This document shows, piece after piece, positions 53,203 to 61,796 of a DNA stretch of 64,000 nucleotides. The position numbers and the translations under genes were made by a program. Source of the DNA: Thermus caliditerrae. Its GTDB lineage: Bacteria > Deinococcota > Deinococci > Deinococcales > Thermaceae. The first letter of the stretch is position 1, and the number at the start of each line of letters is the position of its first letter. Below the pieces are notes generated by a model. It worked only from the letters and a program-made list of their open reading frames with translations, was not told the DNA's origin and searched no databases. Location of the stretch: assembly GCF_021462525.1 (NCBI RefSeq), contig NZ_JAKEDT010000004.1:15395-79394 (forward strand), read 5' to 3'.

Positions 53203-56097
53203 ATGAGACTCGGGGGACAGATGGAGGTTCTAGGCCGCTTTCAGCGGGCGTTGCTGAAGGACCTGGAGCCGGTGCAAATTTTGCGCAACCTCTTGGAGGT
53301 GGCCACGGAGGAGGGGGTGGAACGGGCGGCCCTCTTCCTTTATCACCAAGAGACCCGCGAGCTTATGGGTGAGGTGGCCTCGGGGCGGGGAAGGCACTAT
53401 ACGGTCTCCGCCATCGCCCTGCCCCTTTACAGTAAGGGCCCGGTGCAGGAGGCCTTCTTCGCCGAGGGGCCCGTGAAGCGTGGCCAGGAGTGGCTCCTGC
53501 CGGTGGTGGGGGAGGAGGCGGCGTTTTGCTGGTCCGAACCCGACACTCGGTGCAGCGCACGTCCCAAGGCCTCCCAGGACACCCGCGCCCTGGTGTGCCC
53601 CTCCTGCAGCCGCTTTGCCCCCAAGGGGGTGCTGAGCCTGGAAGGGGTGCCCCAGTTCCTGGTTCCCCTGTTGCCCCTCTTGGCGCAGCTCACCGCCCTG
53701 GCCTTGAAAAACGGGGAGCTTTTGGCCGAGCGAAACCAGGCTCTAGGCCGCCTCTCCCGTCACGTGGAGGCCCTTTCCCACGTGAGCGCCCTGGCTCGGG
53801 AGGTGGCCAAGGCCCTCGAGCCTGGCGCGGTGCTGGAGACCTTGGCCCGGGCTCTTTCCGAACGGTTTGGTTTCTATCGGGTCACCGTGGCCTTGGTGCG
53901 GGGAGACCGGTTGGAGGGCCACCTCACGGTGAAGGGCGAGGAGCTCTTTTGGACCGAGGGACGCAGCCGCATCCACCTTCCCGTGGGCTCTTCCTCGGAC
54001 CCGTTGGCGAGGGCGGTGCGGGAGCGCCGCACCCTGGTCTTGAAGCGCACGGACCTGCCTCCCCTTGTTGCCCAGGATACGGGTCCCAACGTGGCCTTCG
54101 TGCCCATTATGGCGGAGTCCGAGCCTTTGGGCGTGGTGGCGGTGGACCAAGGCCCTGGCGGGCCACCGGTGAGCGAGGATGAGGTGCGCTACGTGGAGCT
54201 CCTCACCGGGGTGGCGGGGGTGGCCTTGCGGAACGCCCAGCTCTACCGGGAGAAGACCCAGCTTTCCTTGGCCCTAGCGGCGGAGCGTAGGCGGCTTTCC
54301 CAGGTGCTGGAAGAGCTTCCCGATGGGGTTGTGGTCTTCTTCGGGGACCGGGGGTTTGCCAACGGCCGGGCGCGGCAGGCTTTGTCCGTGGGGGCGGAGC
54401 TGGGCCTCGAGGACCTCCCCGCCTCCCTGACCCCTGCCCTGGAAGGAGGAAGGCTGGAGGCCAGCCTGCACGGGTCCACCTACAGCGTGCGCGGGCGGCA
54501 GGTGGGGGAGATGCGCATCCTGGTTCTCCACGACATCACCGAGCGCACCCGGATGGAGCGGGCCCTCCGGGACCAGGTGGCCTTCACCCAAGCCCTGGTG
54601 GACGTGGCCCAGGCGGCGCTACGCCAGGGGAGCTTGCGGGCGCTGGCCGAAGCCATTGTGCAGCGGCTCAAGGCCCTCTTCGCCGCGGACGAAGGGCTTT
54701 TGCTGGCGGAGGGCGAGGGGGTGCGGGAGGTGCACTTTAGCACCTGTGCCCTGCCATCTGAGCTTCCCAAGCCCAACCTCCTGGAGCAGGCCTTCTCGGA
54801 GGAAAGCCCCTTGGGGGTGGAGGTGTTAGGGCCCAGGGACTGCGCCCTGGCTGCAGCCTTGGGCTTGAGGAGCGCCCTGGTGGTGCCTTTTCGGGTGGGT
54901 GGGTTCCGGGGGGGGCTTTTGTTGGGCTACCGCCAGGAGCGCCGTTTTTCCGAGAGGCTCCTTTCCCGCTTGACACAGGTGGGCACCCTTCTCGCTCTGG
55001 TTCTGGAGAAGGCCCGCTTCCTGGAGCTCTTGGAGGCGGAGGAGGACCGGCTCAAGGCCCTCTTGGAGCACTCCCAAGACGTCGTGTACGTGCTGGACCG
55101 GGAGGGGATCGTTCGCTTTGTGAGCGCCAGCGTGCGGGCCGTGCTGGGCTACGATCCGGAGGGCTACAAGCGGGCTTCCCTACAAGGCTTGGAATTTGTG
55201 CATCCCGAGGATCGGGAACTGGCAGAGGAGCTTTTCCGAGAGCTGCTCGCTCACCCGGGCGAGGTTCGCACCGGCGAGTTTCGCGTGCTCCACGCCAGTG
55301 GGATCCCCATTCCGGTGGAGGCTTGGGGAAGGAACCTGCTGGATGAACCCAGGGTGCGCGGGGTGGTGGTGAACCTCAGGGACCTTAGGCCCCGCCTCGA
55401 GGCGGAGCGCCTCAAGGGCGAGTTCATCGCCGCGGTGAGCCACGAGCTGCGCACACCCTTGGCGGTGATCATGGGGTTGGCGGAGCTGTTGCGGGAGGAG
55501 CCCCTGTCGGAGGGTGCCCAGGAGTCGGTGGAGCTCATACTGGAAAGCGCCTTCCGCCTGAAGACCATGGTGGACAACCTCCTGGACACCAGCCGCCTCG
55601 AGGCGGGCCGCTTCGAGGTGGCGAGAAGGCCCGTGAACCTTAAGCCCCTCCTCCTGGACCTGGCCAGGAGCTTCCAGGGCGTGGCCCGGCTTTCGGGGGT
55701 GGAGTTCCGCGTGGAGGTGGCCGAGCTGCCCGTGATGGAGGCCGACCCTGACCGCCTGGTGCAGGTGGTGGGCAACCTGCTCAGCAACGCCTTCAAGTTC
55801 ACCCCCCCAGGGGGGGAGGTGCGCCTTGCGGCCCAAGTGGAAGGGGAAGACCTGGTCTTGGAGGTGGCGGACACCGGTCCGGGGATCCCCAAGGAGGAGC
55901 TCCCGAAGCTGTTCCAGCGCTACGCCCGTGCCAAGAACGCCAGCGCCCGGGGGGTTGCGGGCACAGGGCTTGGGCTATTCATCTCCAAGCACATCGTGGA
56001 GGCCCACGGGGGGCGGATCGAGGTGGAGAGCGAGGAAGGCAAGGGGAGCCTCTTTCGGGTTATCCTACCCTTGTATGGCCCGCATCCTGCTGGTTGA
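53203..56097 (+). CDS. Multi-sensor histidine kinase (GAF-GAF-PAS-GAF-PAS-HisKA-HATPase), 964 aa
   Basis: Soluble kinase; no membrane helix seen. Sensor region: an N-terminal GAF-like domain (about 10-170) holds four cysteines, Cys109, Cys117, Cys132 and Cys135 (VCPSC), that could bind a metal or Fe-S cluster. A second GAF (about 205-350) has VPIMAESEPLGVVAVDQ. A degenerate PAS near 370-450, a third GAF (about 470-600) and a PAS (about 620-740, QDVVYVLDREGIVRFVSAS) follow. Kinase: His747 in AAVSHELRTPLAVIMGLAEL; N-box GNLLSNAFKFTPPGG; G-boxes VADTGPGIPKEEL and GTGLGLFISKHIVEAHGG. The start could be ATG 53221. It overlaps its response regulator by 23 bp. Confidence 0.9.
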   Translation: MRLGGQMEVLGRFQRALLKDLEPVQILRNLLEVATEEGVERAALFLYHQETRELMGEVASGRGRHYTVSAIALPLYSKGPVQEAFFAEGPVKRGQEWLLPVVGEEAAFCWSEPDTRCSARPKASQDTRALVCPSCSRFAPKGVLSLEGVPQFLVPLLPLLAQLTALALKNGELLAERNQALGRLSRHVEALSHVSALAREVAKALEPGAVLETLARALSERFGFYRVTVALVRGDRLEGHLTVKGEELFWTEGRSRIHLPVGSSSDPLARAVRERRTLVLKRTDLPPLVAQDTGPNVAFVPIMAESEPLGVVAVDQGPGGPPVSEDEVRYVELLTGVAGVALRNAQLYREKTQLSLALAAERRRLSQVLEELPDGVVVFFGDRGFANGRARQALSVGAELGLEDLPASLTPALEGGRLEASLHGSTYSVRGRQVGEMRILVLHDITERTRMERALRDQVAFTQALVDVAQAALRQGSLRALAEAIVQRLKALFAADEGLLLAEGEGVREVHFSTCALPSELPKPNLLEQAFSEESPLGVEVLGPRDCALAAALGLRSALVVPFRVGGFRGGLLLGYRQERRFSERLLSRLTQVGTLLALVLEKARFLELLEAEEDRLKALLEHSQDVVYVLDREGIVRFVSASVRAVLGYDPEGYKRASLQGLEFVHPEDRELAEELFRELLAHPGEVRTGEFRVLHASGIPIPVEAWGRNLLDEPRVRGVVVNLRDLRPRLEAERLKGEFIAAVSHELRTPLAVIMGLAELLREEPLSEGAQESVELILESAFRLKTMVDNLLDTSRLEAGRFEVARRPVNLKPLLLDLARSFQGVARLSGVEFRVEVAELPVMEADPDRLVQVVGNLLSNAFKFTPPGGEVRLAAQVEGEDLVLEVADTGPGIPKEELPKLFQRYARAKNASARGVAGTGLGLFISKHIVEAHGGRIEVESEEGKGSLFRVILPLYGPHPAG

Positions 56098-56464
56098 GGA
56101 CGAGCCTTTGGTGGCCCATATGGTGCGGCGTATGCTAGAGCGGGCCGGCCACCAGGTGGACTGGGCTCCCTCGGGGAAAACGGCCTTGGAGAAGCTGCCC
56201 GGCGCCTACGACCTGGTGGTGTGCGATCTGGTGATGCCGGGGGTGTCCGGGATAGAAGTCATCCGGCGGGTGCGCGCCTTGGGCAACACCCCGGTGCTGG
56301 CGCTTTCTGCCAGTGTTTCCGCAAGGAGCCAGCAGGAGGCCCTCGAGGCCGGTGCCCAGGCTTTCTTGGGCAAGCCCTTTGAGGGGCAAACCCTCTTGAC
56401 CCACGTGGAGCGCCTCCTCTTCAACCCCCGTGATCAGGCTGAGTCCGGAGGCCAAGGGGGTTAG
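56075..56464 (+). CDS. Single-domain response regulator (receiver only), 129 aa
   Basis: CheY-like receiver. Acidic pocket ILLVEDEP, phospho-acceptor Asp51 in VVCDLVMPGVSG, Ser78 (LALSAS) and Lys100 in LGKPFEG. There is no output domain, so it must act through protein contacts or as a phosphorelay intermediate. The ATG lies inside the kinase gene (23-bp overlap), a clear cognate pair. The TRAP-binding-protein gene follows 46 bp downstream. Confidence 0.92.
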   Translation: MARILLVEDEPLVAHMVRRMLERAGHQVDWAPSGKTALEKLPGAYDLVVCDLVMPGVSGIEVIRRVRALGNTPVLALSASVSARSQQEALEAGAQAFLGKPFEGQTLLTHVERLLFNPRDQAESGGQGG

Positions 56465-56485
56465 CCCTACAGGTCCACGTCGCGA

Positions 56486-56491
56486 TACACT
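56486..56491 (+). promoter_or_regulatory. -10 element before the TRAP binding-protein gene
   Basis: TACACT (within GATACACT) lies 19 nt before ATG 56511, followed by the SD GAAGGAGAG. The leader would be about 13 nt. The -35 region is weak. Confidence 0.4.
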
Positions 56492-56510
56492 CAGAGGCGA
56501 AGGAGAGCTT

Positions 56511-57587
56511 ATGAACCGCAGAAGCTTTCTCAAGCGGGCGGGAGTGGGGCTCACGGTCAGCCTTTCCTACACGGCCTTCGCACAAGCAGCCCCCCAGGTG
56601 CGCTGGCGCCTGGTGTCCAGCTACCCTAAGAGCCTGGATACCTTGTACGGGGGTGCCGAGGACCTGGCCAAAAGGGTAGCGGAGCTCACCGAAGGCCGCT
56701 TCCAGATCCGCGTCTTCCAAGCGGGGGAGATCGTGCCGGGCGGCCAGGTGCTGGATGCGGTGCAGCAGGGGACCGTGGAGGCCGGGCATACCTACGGCCC
56801 CTTCTACGTGGGCAAGAATCCAGCCCTGGCCTTTGACGGCGGGGTGCCCTTCGGCATGACCTACCGTCAGCACAACGCCTGGATGCGCTACGGCGGGGGG
56901 TTGGAGCTGTTGCGCCAGGTCTACGCCGACTTTGGCGTGCTGCAGTTCCCCGGAGGCAACACCGGGGCGCAGATGGGGGGGTGGTTCCGCAAGGAGGTCA
57001 AGGCCTTGGCCGACCTCAAAGGGGTGCGCATGCGGATCCCTGGCCTCGGGGGCATGGTCATGGGGCGGCTCGGGGTGGTGCCCCAGACCCTGGCCGCCGG
57101 GGATATCTACCCGGCCTTGGAGCGGGGCACCATAGACGCCACCGAGTTCTCCGGCCCCTACGACGACGAAAAGCTGGGCTTCTACAAGGTGGCCAAGTAT
57201 TACTACTACCCTTCCTTCTGGGAACCCTCGGCCCAGCTTTCCTTCCTGGTTTCCCAAAGGGAGTGGCAACGCCTTCCCAAGGAGTTCCAGGAGGCCTTCC
57301 AGGTGGCGGCTGCCGAAGTCAACCTCACCATGATGGCCAAGTACGACGCCCAGAACCCCCCGGCCCTGCAGCGGCTTTTGAAGGCGGGGGTGCGGCTGCG
57401 CCGCTGGCCCGCGGAGATCATGAAGAAGGCCCTCGAGGAGACGCAGGGCCTTTACGAGGAGCAGGCGGCCAAGGATGCCACCTACCGCAAGGTCTACTCC
57501 GCCTACTGGGCCTTCCGTGCCGAGCAGTTCCGCTGGTTCGCCGTGGCGGAGCTGGGTTACGAAAGCTTCGCCTTCCCCAGCGCCTGA
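56511..57587 (+). CDS. TRAP transporter substrate-binding protein (DctP family), Tat-exported, 358 aa
   Basis: Periplasmic binding protein of tripartite (TRAP) carriers. It has a twin-arginine signal, NRRSFLKRAG, suggesting it folds before export. The mature part has RWRLVSSYPKSLDTLYGGAE and RFQIRVFQAGEIVPGGQVLD, with GVRMRIPGLGGMVMGRLGVV carrying the conserved Arg for a substrate carboxylate, and IDATEFSGPYDDEKLGFYKV, whose acidic pair may help bind metal. It resembles the TakP/lactate-type 2-oxoacid binders, one of which is known from T. thermophilus. The membrane subunits DctQ and DctM are not in this window, so it may be an orphan or a sensory receptor for the neighbouring kinase. A longer in-frame upstream start lacks a signal peptide. 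Confidence 0.9.
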   Translation: MNRRSFLKRAGVGLTVSLSYTAFAQAAPQVRWRLVSSYPKSLDTLYGGAEDLAKRVAELTEGRFQIRVFQAGEIVPGGQVLDAVQQGTVEAGHTYGPFYVGKNPALAFDGGVPFGMTYRQHNAWMRYGGGLELLRQVYADFGVLQFPGGNTGAQMGGWFRKEVKALADLKGVRMRIPGLGGMVMGRLGVVPQTLAAGDIYPALERGTIDATEFSGPYDDEKLGFYKVAKYYYYPSFWEPSAQLSFLVSQREWQRLPKEFQEAFQVAAAEVNLTMMAKYDAQNPPALQRLLKAGVRLRRWPAEIMKKALEETQGLYEEQAAKDATYRKVYSAYWAFRAEQFRWFAVAELGYESFAFPSA

Positions 57588-57656
57588 GGGAGGGTGAGGC
57601 CGTGCCCCACCCGTTTGGCCGGGCCCCCGCGCGAACGGCGTCCCTGTGGGGTGGTA

Positions 57657-59699
57657 CTAATCCACCTTTTCCAGCCGCACCGCGCTCACCTTGTACTCAG
57701 GGATGCGGCTGATGGGATCCAGGGCGTCCAAGGTCAAGCGGTTGGCCGGGGCCTCGGCGAAGTGGAAGGGGGCGTAGACCACACCTTCTGGGGTGCGGTC
57801 TGTCACCCAGGCCTTGGCCCGGATGCGGCCCCTGCGGCTCACCACGTAAACGGGCTCGCCATCGGTTAGGCCAAGCCTTTGCGCATCCTTGGGGTTGACC
57901 TCCACCTTGAGCTCTGGGTACGCCTCTTGGAGGCGGCTGTTGCGGCTTAAGGTACCTCCGTGCCAGTGGAAGAGGACCCGGCCCGTGGAGAGGGTCAGGG
58001 GGTACGCTTCCGAAGGGGTTTCCGCAGGGGAGGTAAAGTGCACAGGGAAGAAGCGGGCCTTGCCCGAGGGGGTGTTGAAGCGCTCCCGGAAGAGCACCGC
58101 TTCTCCAGGATGCTCTTCAGAGGGGCAGGGCCAGCGCACCCCTTCCCGCTCCAGCCTCGGGTAGTTGATTCCTCCCATCATCTCGGGGAGGGCTTGACGT
58201 ATCTCCTCCCAAATCCCCTCCGGGCCCTCGTAGACCTTCCAGGGGCGGCCCAGGGCCTGGGCCAGCCTCCGCCCCAGCTCTTGGGTGATCCACCAGTCGG
58301 GCCGGACCTCCCCGGGGGGGTCTAAAAGCAGCCGCACTCGCTGCACCCGGCGGTCGGTGTTGGTGAAGGTGCCGTCCTTTTCCAGGAAGCTGGCGGCGGG
58401 AAGGACCACGTCGGCAAAGGGGGTGGTCTCGTTTTCCAGGATGTCCTGGACGATGAGGAAGGGGAGGCGTTCCAGCTTGGCCTTGAGGTGGTCCTGGTGG
58501 GGCTCGCTGGTGACGGGATCCTCCCCGATGAGGTAGATGGCCTCCACTTCTGGGATGGCCTCATACACCTCGGTCATGCGCAGGCCGGGGTCGGGGTTCA
58601 AGGGGGTTGCCCAAAGGGCTTCGAAGCGCCTTATGGCTTCCTGGTCCGCCACTTTCCAATACCCTGGGAGGACATCGGGCAAAGCCCCCATGTCCCCGGC
58701 TCCTTGCACGTTGTTCTGGCCTCGCAAGGGGTTCAGGCCTGCGCCCTCCTTCCCCACCTTGCCTGTGAGCAGGGCCAGGTTCACCAGGGCCTGGGCGGTG
58801 GCGGTGCCCTTGGTGTGCTGGGTCACCCCCATGGCCCAGTAAGCCCCGGCCCGCTCTGTGGTGGCGTAGAGCCTGGCGGCCAGGGCTATCTTCTCCTTTT
58901 CCACCCCCGTGAGGCGCTCGGCCTCCTCGAGGGTGTAGGCTTCCAGGGAAGCCCGCCACTCGGCGAAGCCCTCGGTGCGCGCCTCCACGTAGGCCCGGTC
59001 CCAAAGGCCCTCCTCCAGGATGAACCGGGCTATGGCGTTGAGGAGGAAGAGGTCGGTGCCGGGGCGCACCCGGAGCCAAAGGGTGCTGGCCTCCGCCATC
59101 CCCGTGTACCGGGGGTCCACCACGATCATCTGGGCCCCTTGGCGAACGCGTTTCTTGATCATAGCTCCGATGACCGGGTGGGTTTCCGTGGTGTTGGAGC
59201 CCACCACCAGGAAGAGGTCTGTTTTCCAGATATCTTCCAGGGGGTTGGTCATGCTGGCCCCGCCCAGGGAGCGGTTCAAAGCGGCGGTAGAGGAGGAGTG
59301 GCAAAGCCTTGCGCAGTGGTCCACGTGGTTGGTGCCGAGGAGGACCCGGGCCAGCTTCTGGGCCAGGTAGACCTCCTCGTTGGTGGTTTTGGCGGAGGGG
59401 AAGACGGCCAGGGCCTCTGGGCCTCGGCGCCCGAGCACCTCTAGTAGCCTTCTTGCCGCGAAGTCCAAGGCCTCCTCCCAGGTGGCCCGACGCAAAGGGG
59501 CACCCTTCCGCTCCCGCACCATGGGGTAGAGGAGGCGCTTTCCGGAAAAGGGGAAGTCCAGGCCGAAGCGCCCCTTGACGCAAAGGGCCCCATGGTTGGG
59601 AGGGATGTCGGGGGCCAGCACTTGGAGGATGCGGTTTCCTTGGATTTCGGGCTCCACCTGGCAGCCCACGCCGCAGTAAGGGCAGGTGGTGCGCATCAT
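57657..59699 (-). CDS. Formate dehydrogenase, molybdopterin catalytic subunit (680 aa)
   Basis: Mo/W-bis-MGD enzyme of the FdhA/FdhF type that oxidises formate to CO2. N-terminal 4Fe-4S motif: CPYCGVGCQVEPE then ALCVKGRFG. The metal-ligand position is Cys in HVDHCARLCHSSSTAALNRS; the codon is TGC, so no selenocysteine. MGD-binding regions are VVGSNTTETHPVIGAMIKKR, GVTQHTKGTATAQALVNLAL and, in the C-terminal cap, LSTGRVLFHWHGGTLSRNS. A GGAGGT SD precedes two adjacent ATGs (59699 and 59696). Electrons pass to the two Fe-S/flavin subunits encoded upstream, which overlap it by ATGA. Nitrate reductase or another DMSO-reductase member is less likely given HCARLCHSSS. Confidence 0.88.
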   Translation of the reverse strand: MMRTTCPYCGVGCQVEPEIQGNRILQVLAPDIPPNHGALCVKGRFGLDFPFSGKRLLYPMVRERKGAPLRRATWEEALDFAARRLLEVLGRRGPEALAVFPSAKTTNEEVYLAQKLARVLLGTNHVDHCARLCHSSSTAALNRSLGGASMTNPLEDIWKTDLFLVVGSNTTETHPVIGAMIKKRVRQGAQMIVVDPRYTGMAEASTLWLRVRPGTDLFLLNAIARFILEEGLWDRAYVEARTEGFAEWRASLEAYTLEEAERLTGVEKEKIALAARLYATTERAGAYWAMGVTQHTKGTATAQALVNLALLTGKVGKEGAGLNPLRGQNNVQGAGDMGALPDVLPGYWKVADQEAIRRFEALWATPLNPDPGLRMTEVYEAIPEVEAIYLIGEDPVTSEPHQDHLKAKLERLPFLIVQDILENETTPFADVVLPAASFLEKDGTFTNTDRRVQRVRLLLDPPGEVRPDWWITQELGRRLAQALGRPWKVYEGPEGIWEEIRQALPEMMGGINYPRLEREGVRWPCPSEEHPGEAVLFRERFNTPSGKARFFPVHFTSPAETPSEAYPLTLSTGRVLFHWHGGTLSRNSRLQEAYPELKVEVNPKDAQRLGLTDGEPVYVVSRRGRIRAKAWVTDRTPEGVVYAPFHFAEAPANRLTLDALDPISRIPEYKVSAVRLEKVD

Positions 59700-60298
59700 C
59701 CCACCTCCAGGGAGAGGGGCCTTAGGGCTCCCGTGGGGCAGACTTGGACGCAGTTGCCGCAGAAGACGCAGGGGGTTTCCGGAAGGGGCCGGTCCAGGGG
59801 AGTGGTGGGGTGGGCCAGGAGGCCCCTGCCCTCCAGGGTGAGGGCGTAGACCCCCATGATCCCATCCCCGCAGGCGTCCACGCAGCGGCGGCAGTTCACG
59901 CATTTGGCGTAGTCCCGGAGGTAGAAGGGGTTATCCTTCAAGACCTCGCGTCCCCGCCTCCTGGGTACCTCCCCCCAGCGTTCGGGCTCCGCTCCGTACC
60001 GCTCCATGAGGGCCAGGAGGTCTGGGGCTTGGGCGAGGTCGGTGGTAAGGGCTAGCCACTCCAGAAGGGTTTTCCGGAGGGTCCTGAGCCCCTCTGTTTC
60101 CGTCCGCACCTCCATCCCTTCCCGGGCCTCGGTGGCGCAGGCGGGGACGAGGCGGCCATCGGCCTCCACCAGGCACAGCCGGCAAAGCCCCCGGGTTTCC
60201 GTGTGGGGGTGGTGGCAGAGGGTGGGCACCTCGGCCACCTCCAAAAGGAGCGCTCCGGGACGCGCCTCCACTTCCTTGCCGTTCACCCTAAGCCGCAC
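59696..60298 (-). CDS. Ferredoxin-type subunit of formate dehydrogenase (2Fe-2S plus 4Fe-4S clusters), 200 aa
   Basis: Corresponds to the N-terminal part of NuoG or of large FdhA chains, here a separate protein. The plant-type 2Fe-2S site is LCHHPHTETRGLCRLCLVEA with a further Cys in LVPACA. A [4Fe-4S] pair follows: KCVNCRRCVDACGDG and TPCVFCGNCVQVCPTGAL. It wires the molybdopterin subunit to the NuoF-like subunit. It overlaps the gene before it by 11 nt and the catalytic-subunit gene after it by 4 nt, so the three are tightly coupled. Confidence 0.9.
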   Translation of the reverse strand: MRLRVNGKEVEARPGALLLEVAEVPTLCHHPHTETRGLCRLCLVEADGRLVPACATEAREGMEVRTETEGLRTLRKTLLEWLALTTDLAQAPDLLALMERYGAEPERWGEVPRRRGREVLKDNPFYLRDYAKCVNCRRCVDACGDGIMGVYALTLEGRGLLAHPTTPLDRPLPETPCVFCGNCVQVCPTGALRPLSLEVG

Positions 60299-61760
60299 CT
60301 TCCACCTCCAAAAGGCTTTGGTACGCCCAGAAGGCCGACTGGCCGAGGCCGCAGAGGCTTCCTTTCATGGTGGCGACCAGGTCGGCCACCAGGCTGGGGT
60401 TTCGCTCCCGCCGCTTCACCATCTCCACCTGCACCGCGGTGCCCAAGGGACAGGGGAAGCACTTGCCGCAGGACTCCTCCTGGAAGAAGTGGGCGAGGCC
60501 CAAGAGCACCTCCCACAGGTCCACGCCCTCGCCAAAGGCCACCAAGGCGCCCGCTCCCAGGGGAAGCTTCTCCCGGTAGCGCAAGGGTAAGGCCCAGTCC
60601 CGGGTGAAGACCCCCGCCGCCCCTCCCAGGAGGACCGCTTTAAGCTCCCCTGGCTCCCCGCCCGCCCGCCGCAAGGCCTCCCCTAAGGGGGTGCCCAGGG
60701 GAAGCTCGTAGAGGCCTGGCCTTTCCACGTCCCCGCTTAGGGAGAAGAGCTTGGGCTCCCGGGCCCGCCAGGCTGCGGGGCCTTCCCGCAGGATGAGGGG
60801 GAGGTTGGCCAGGGTTTCCACGTTCTGCACCAGGGTGGGCCTGCCCCATAGGCCCCGCTCCACCGGGAAGGGGGGCTTGAGGCGGGGCTCGGCCCGCCGG
60901 CCCTCCATGGACTCCAAAAGGGCGGTTTCCTCGCCGCAGATGTAGAGGCCGCCGCTGCGAAAGACCTCGAGGGGCACCGGCGCAAGCCCGGCCTCCTCCA
61001 GCTCCCCAATGGCCTTCTCCAGCCCCCGGATGGCGGCCTCGAACTCCTCCCGCACGTAGAGGTAGGCCCGCTCCGCCCCGATGGCCCAAGCGGCCAAGAG
61101 GGCGCCCTCCAGGACCAAAAAGGGGTGGTGCTCCAGGAGGAAGCGGTCCTTGAAGTTCCCGGGTTCGGACTCGTCGGCGTTCACCACCAGGTACCGGGGG
61201 GGCTCCCCCCGGGCCACGGCCCGCAGCTTCAGGTGGGTGGGGAAGGCGGCCCCGCCCCGGCCCAGGAGCCCTGCCTCCTCCACCGCCTGGAAGAGGGCTT
61301 CCGGCGTCAGGTGCCCCTTTTGCAGGGCCTCCAGGGCCTTTAGCCCCCCTAGGGACCGGTACTGGGCCAGGCTTTCCACGGGCTCTGGGGGCAGAAGCCG
61401 CTCCCCGTGGCCTAGGGCGAAGGGGAGCCGGAACTCGGCGAAGGGGACGAGGCGCCCCTCCCACTCCACGAAGCGCCCCTTGGGCGTGAAGCGCAGGTAG
61501 CTGGGGGCGAGGGCCTCGAGGCCCAAGGGGGGATAGGTCCCGTCCGCCTTTGCCCTTAGCCCGGCGAACCCCCGCGCCCGGGCCACGGGGTCGTCCACCA
61601 AAAGCCTGCCTTGGGGTAGGCCCCGGTACCGGGGGTAGTAGCGGACCACCCCCCAGGCCTGGGCCAGGGGCACCCCCGCCAGGCGGGCGGCCTCCGCCAC
61701 CTTCTCCTCCGTGAGGGGCAGGCGTTCGTCCAGGAGGGGGAGGAGGCTGGGCTTTCCCAT
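60288..61760 (-). CDS. NuoF-like NAD/FMN subunit of formate dehydrogenase with Cys-free NuoE remnant (490 aa)
   Basis: Diaphorase subunit that hands electrons to NAD+. FMN site LLGRGGAAFPTHLKL, NAD-binding NADESEPGNFKDRFLLEHHP, and the 4Fe-4S motif ESCGKCFPCPLGT with the fourth Cys in GSLCGLGQSA. The first 110 residues (PLTEEKVAEAARLAGVPLAQ) look like the NuoE N-terminus but contain no cysteine, so the NuoE 2Fe-2S cluster is lost. A TAAGCT -10 ends 6 nt before the ATG, suggesting a leaderless start even though galK precedes by 36 bp. It could in principle serve another oxidoreductase, but the operon argues for formate dehydrogenase. Confidence 0.88.
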   Translation of the reverse strand: MGKPSLLPLLDERLPLTEEKVAEAARLAGVPLAQAWGVVRYYPRYRGLPQGRLLVDDPVARARGFAGLRAKADGTYPPLGLEALAPSYLRFTPKGRFVEWEGRLVPFAEFRLPFALGHGERLLPPEPVESLAQYRSLGGLKALEALQKGHLTPEALFQAVEEAGLLGRGGAAFPTHLKLRAVARGEPPRYLVVNADESEPGNFKDRFLLEHHPFLVLEGALLAAWAIGAERAYLYVREEFEAAIRGLEKAIGELEEAGLAPVPLEVFRSGGLYICGEETALLESMEGRRAEPRLKPPFPVERGLWGRPTLVQNVETLANLPLILREGPAAWRAREPKLFSLSGDVERPGLYELPLGTPLGEALRRAGGEPGELKAVLLGGAAGVFTRDWALPLRYREKLPLGAGALVAFGEGVDLWEVLLGLAHFFQEESCGKCFPCPLGTAVQVEMVKRRERNPSLVADLVATMKGSLCGLGQSAFWAYQSLLEVEGAA

Positions 61761-61796
61761 GCCCTTAGCTTACCCGGCCGAAGGGGGCTGCTCCGT

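Noticed and set aside
59270-59320. Selenocysteine in formate dehydrogenase
   Set aside because: The active-site position in HCARLCHSSS is encoded by TGC, and no in-frame TGA interrupts the gene.
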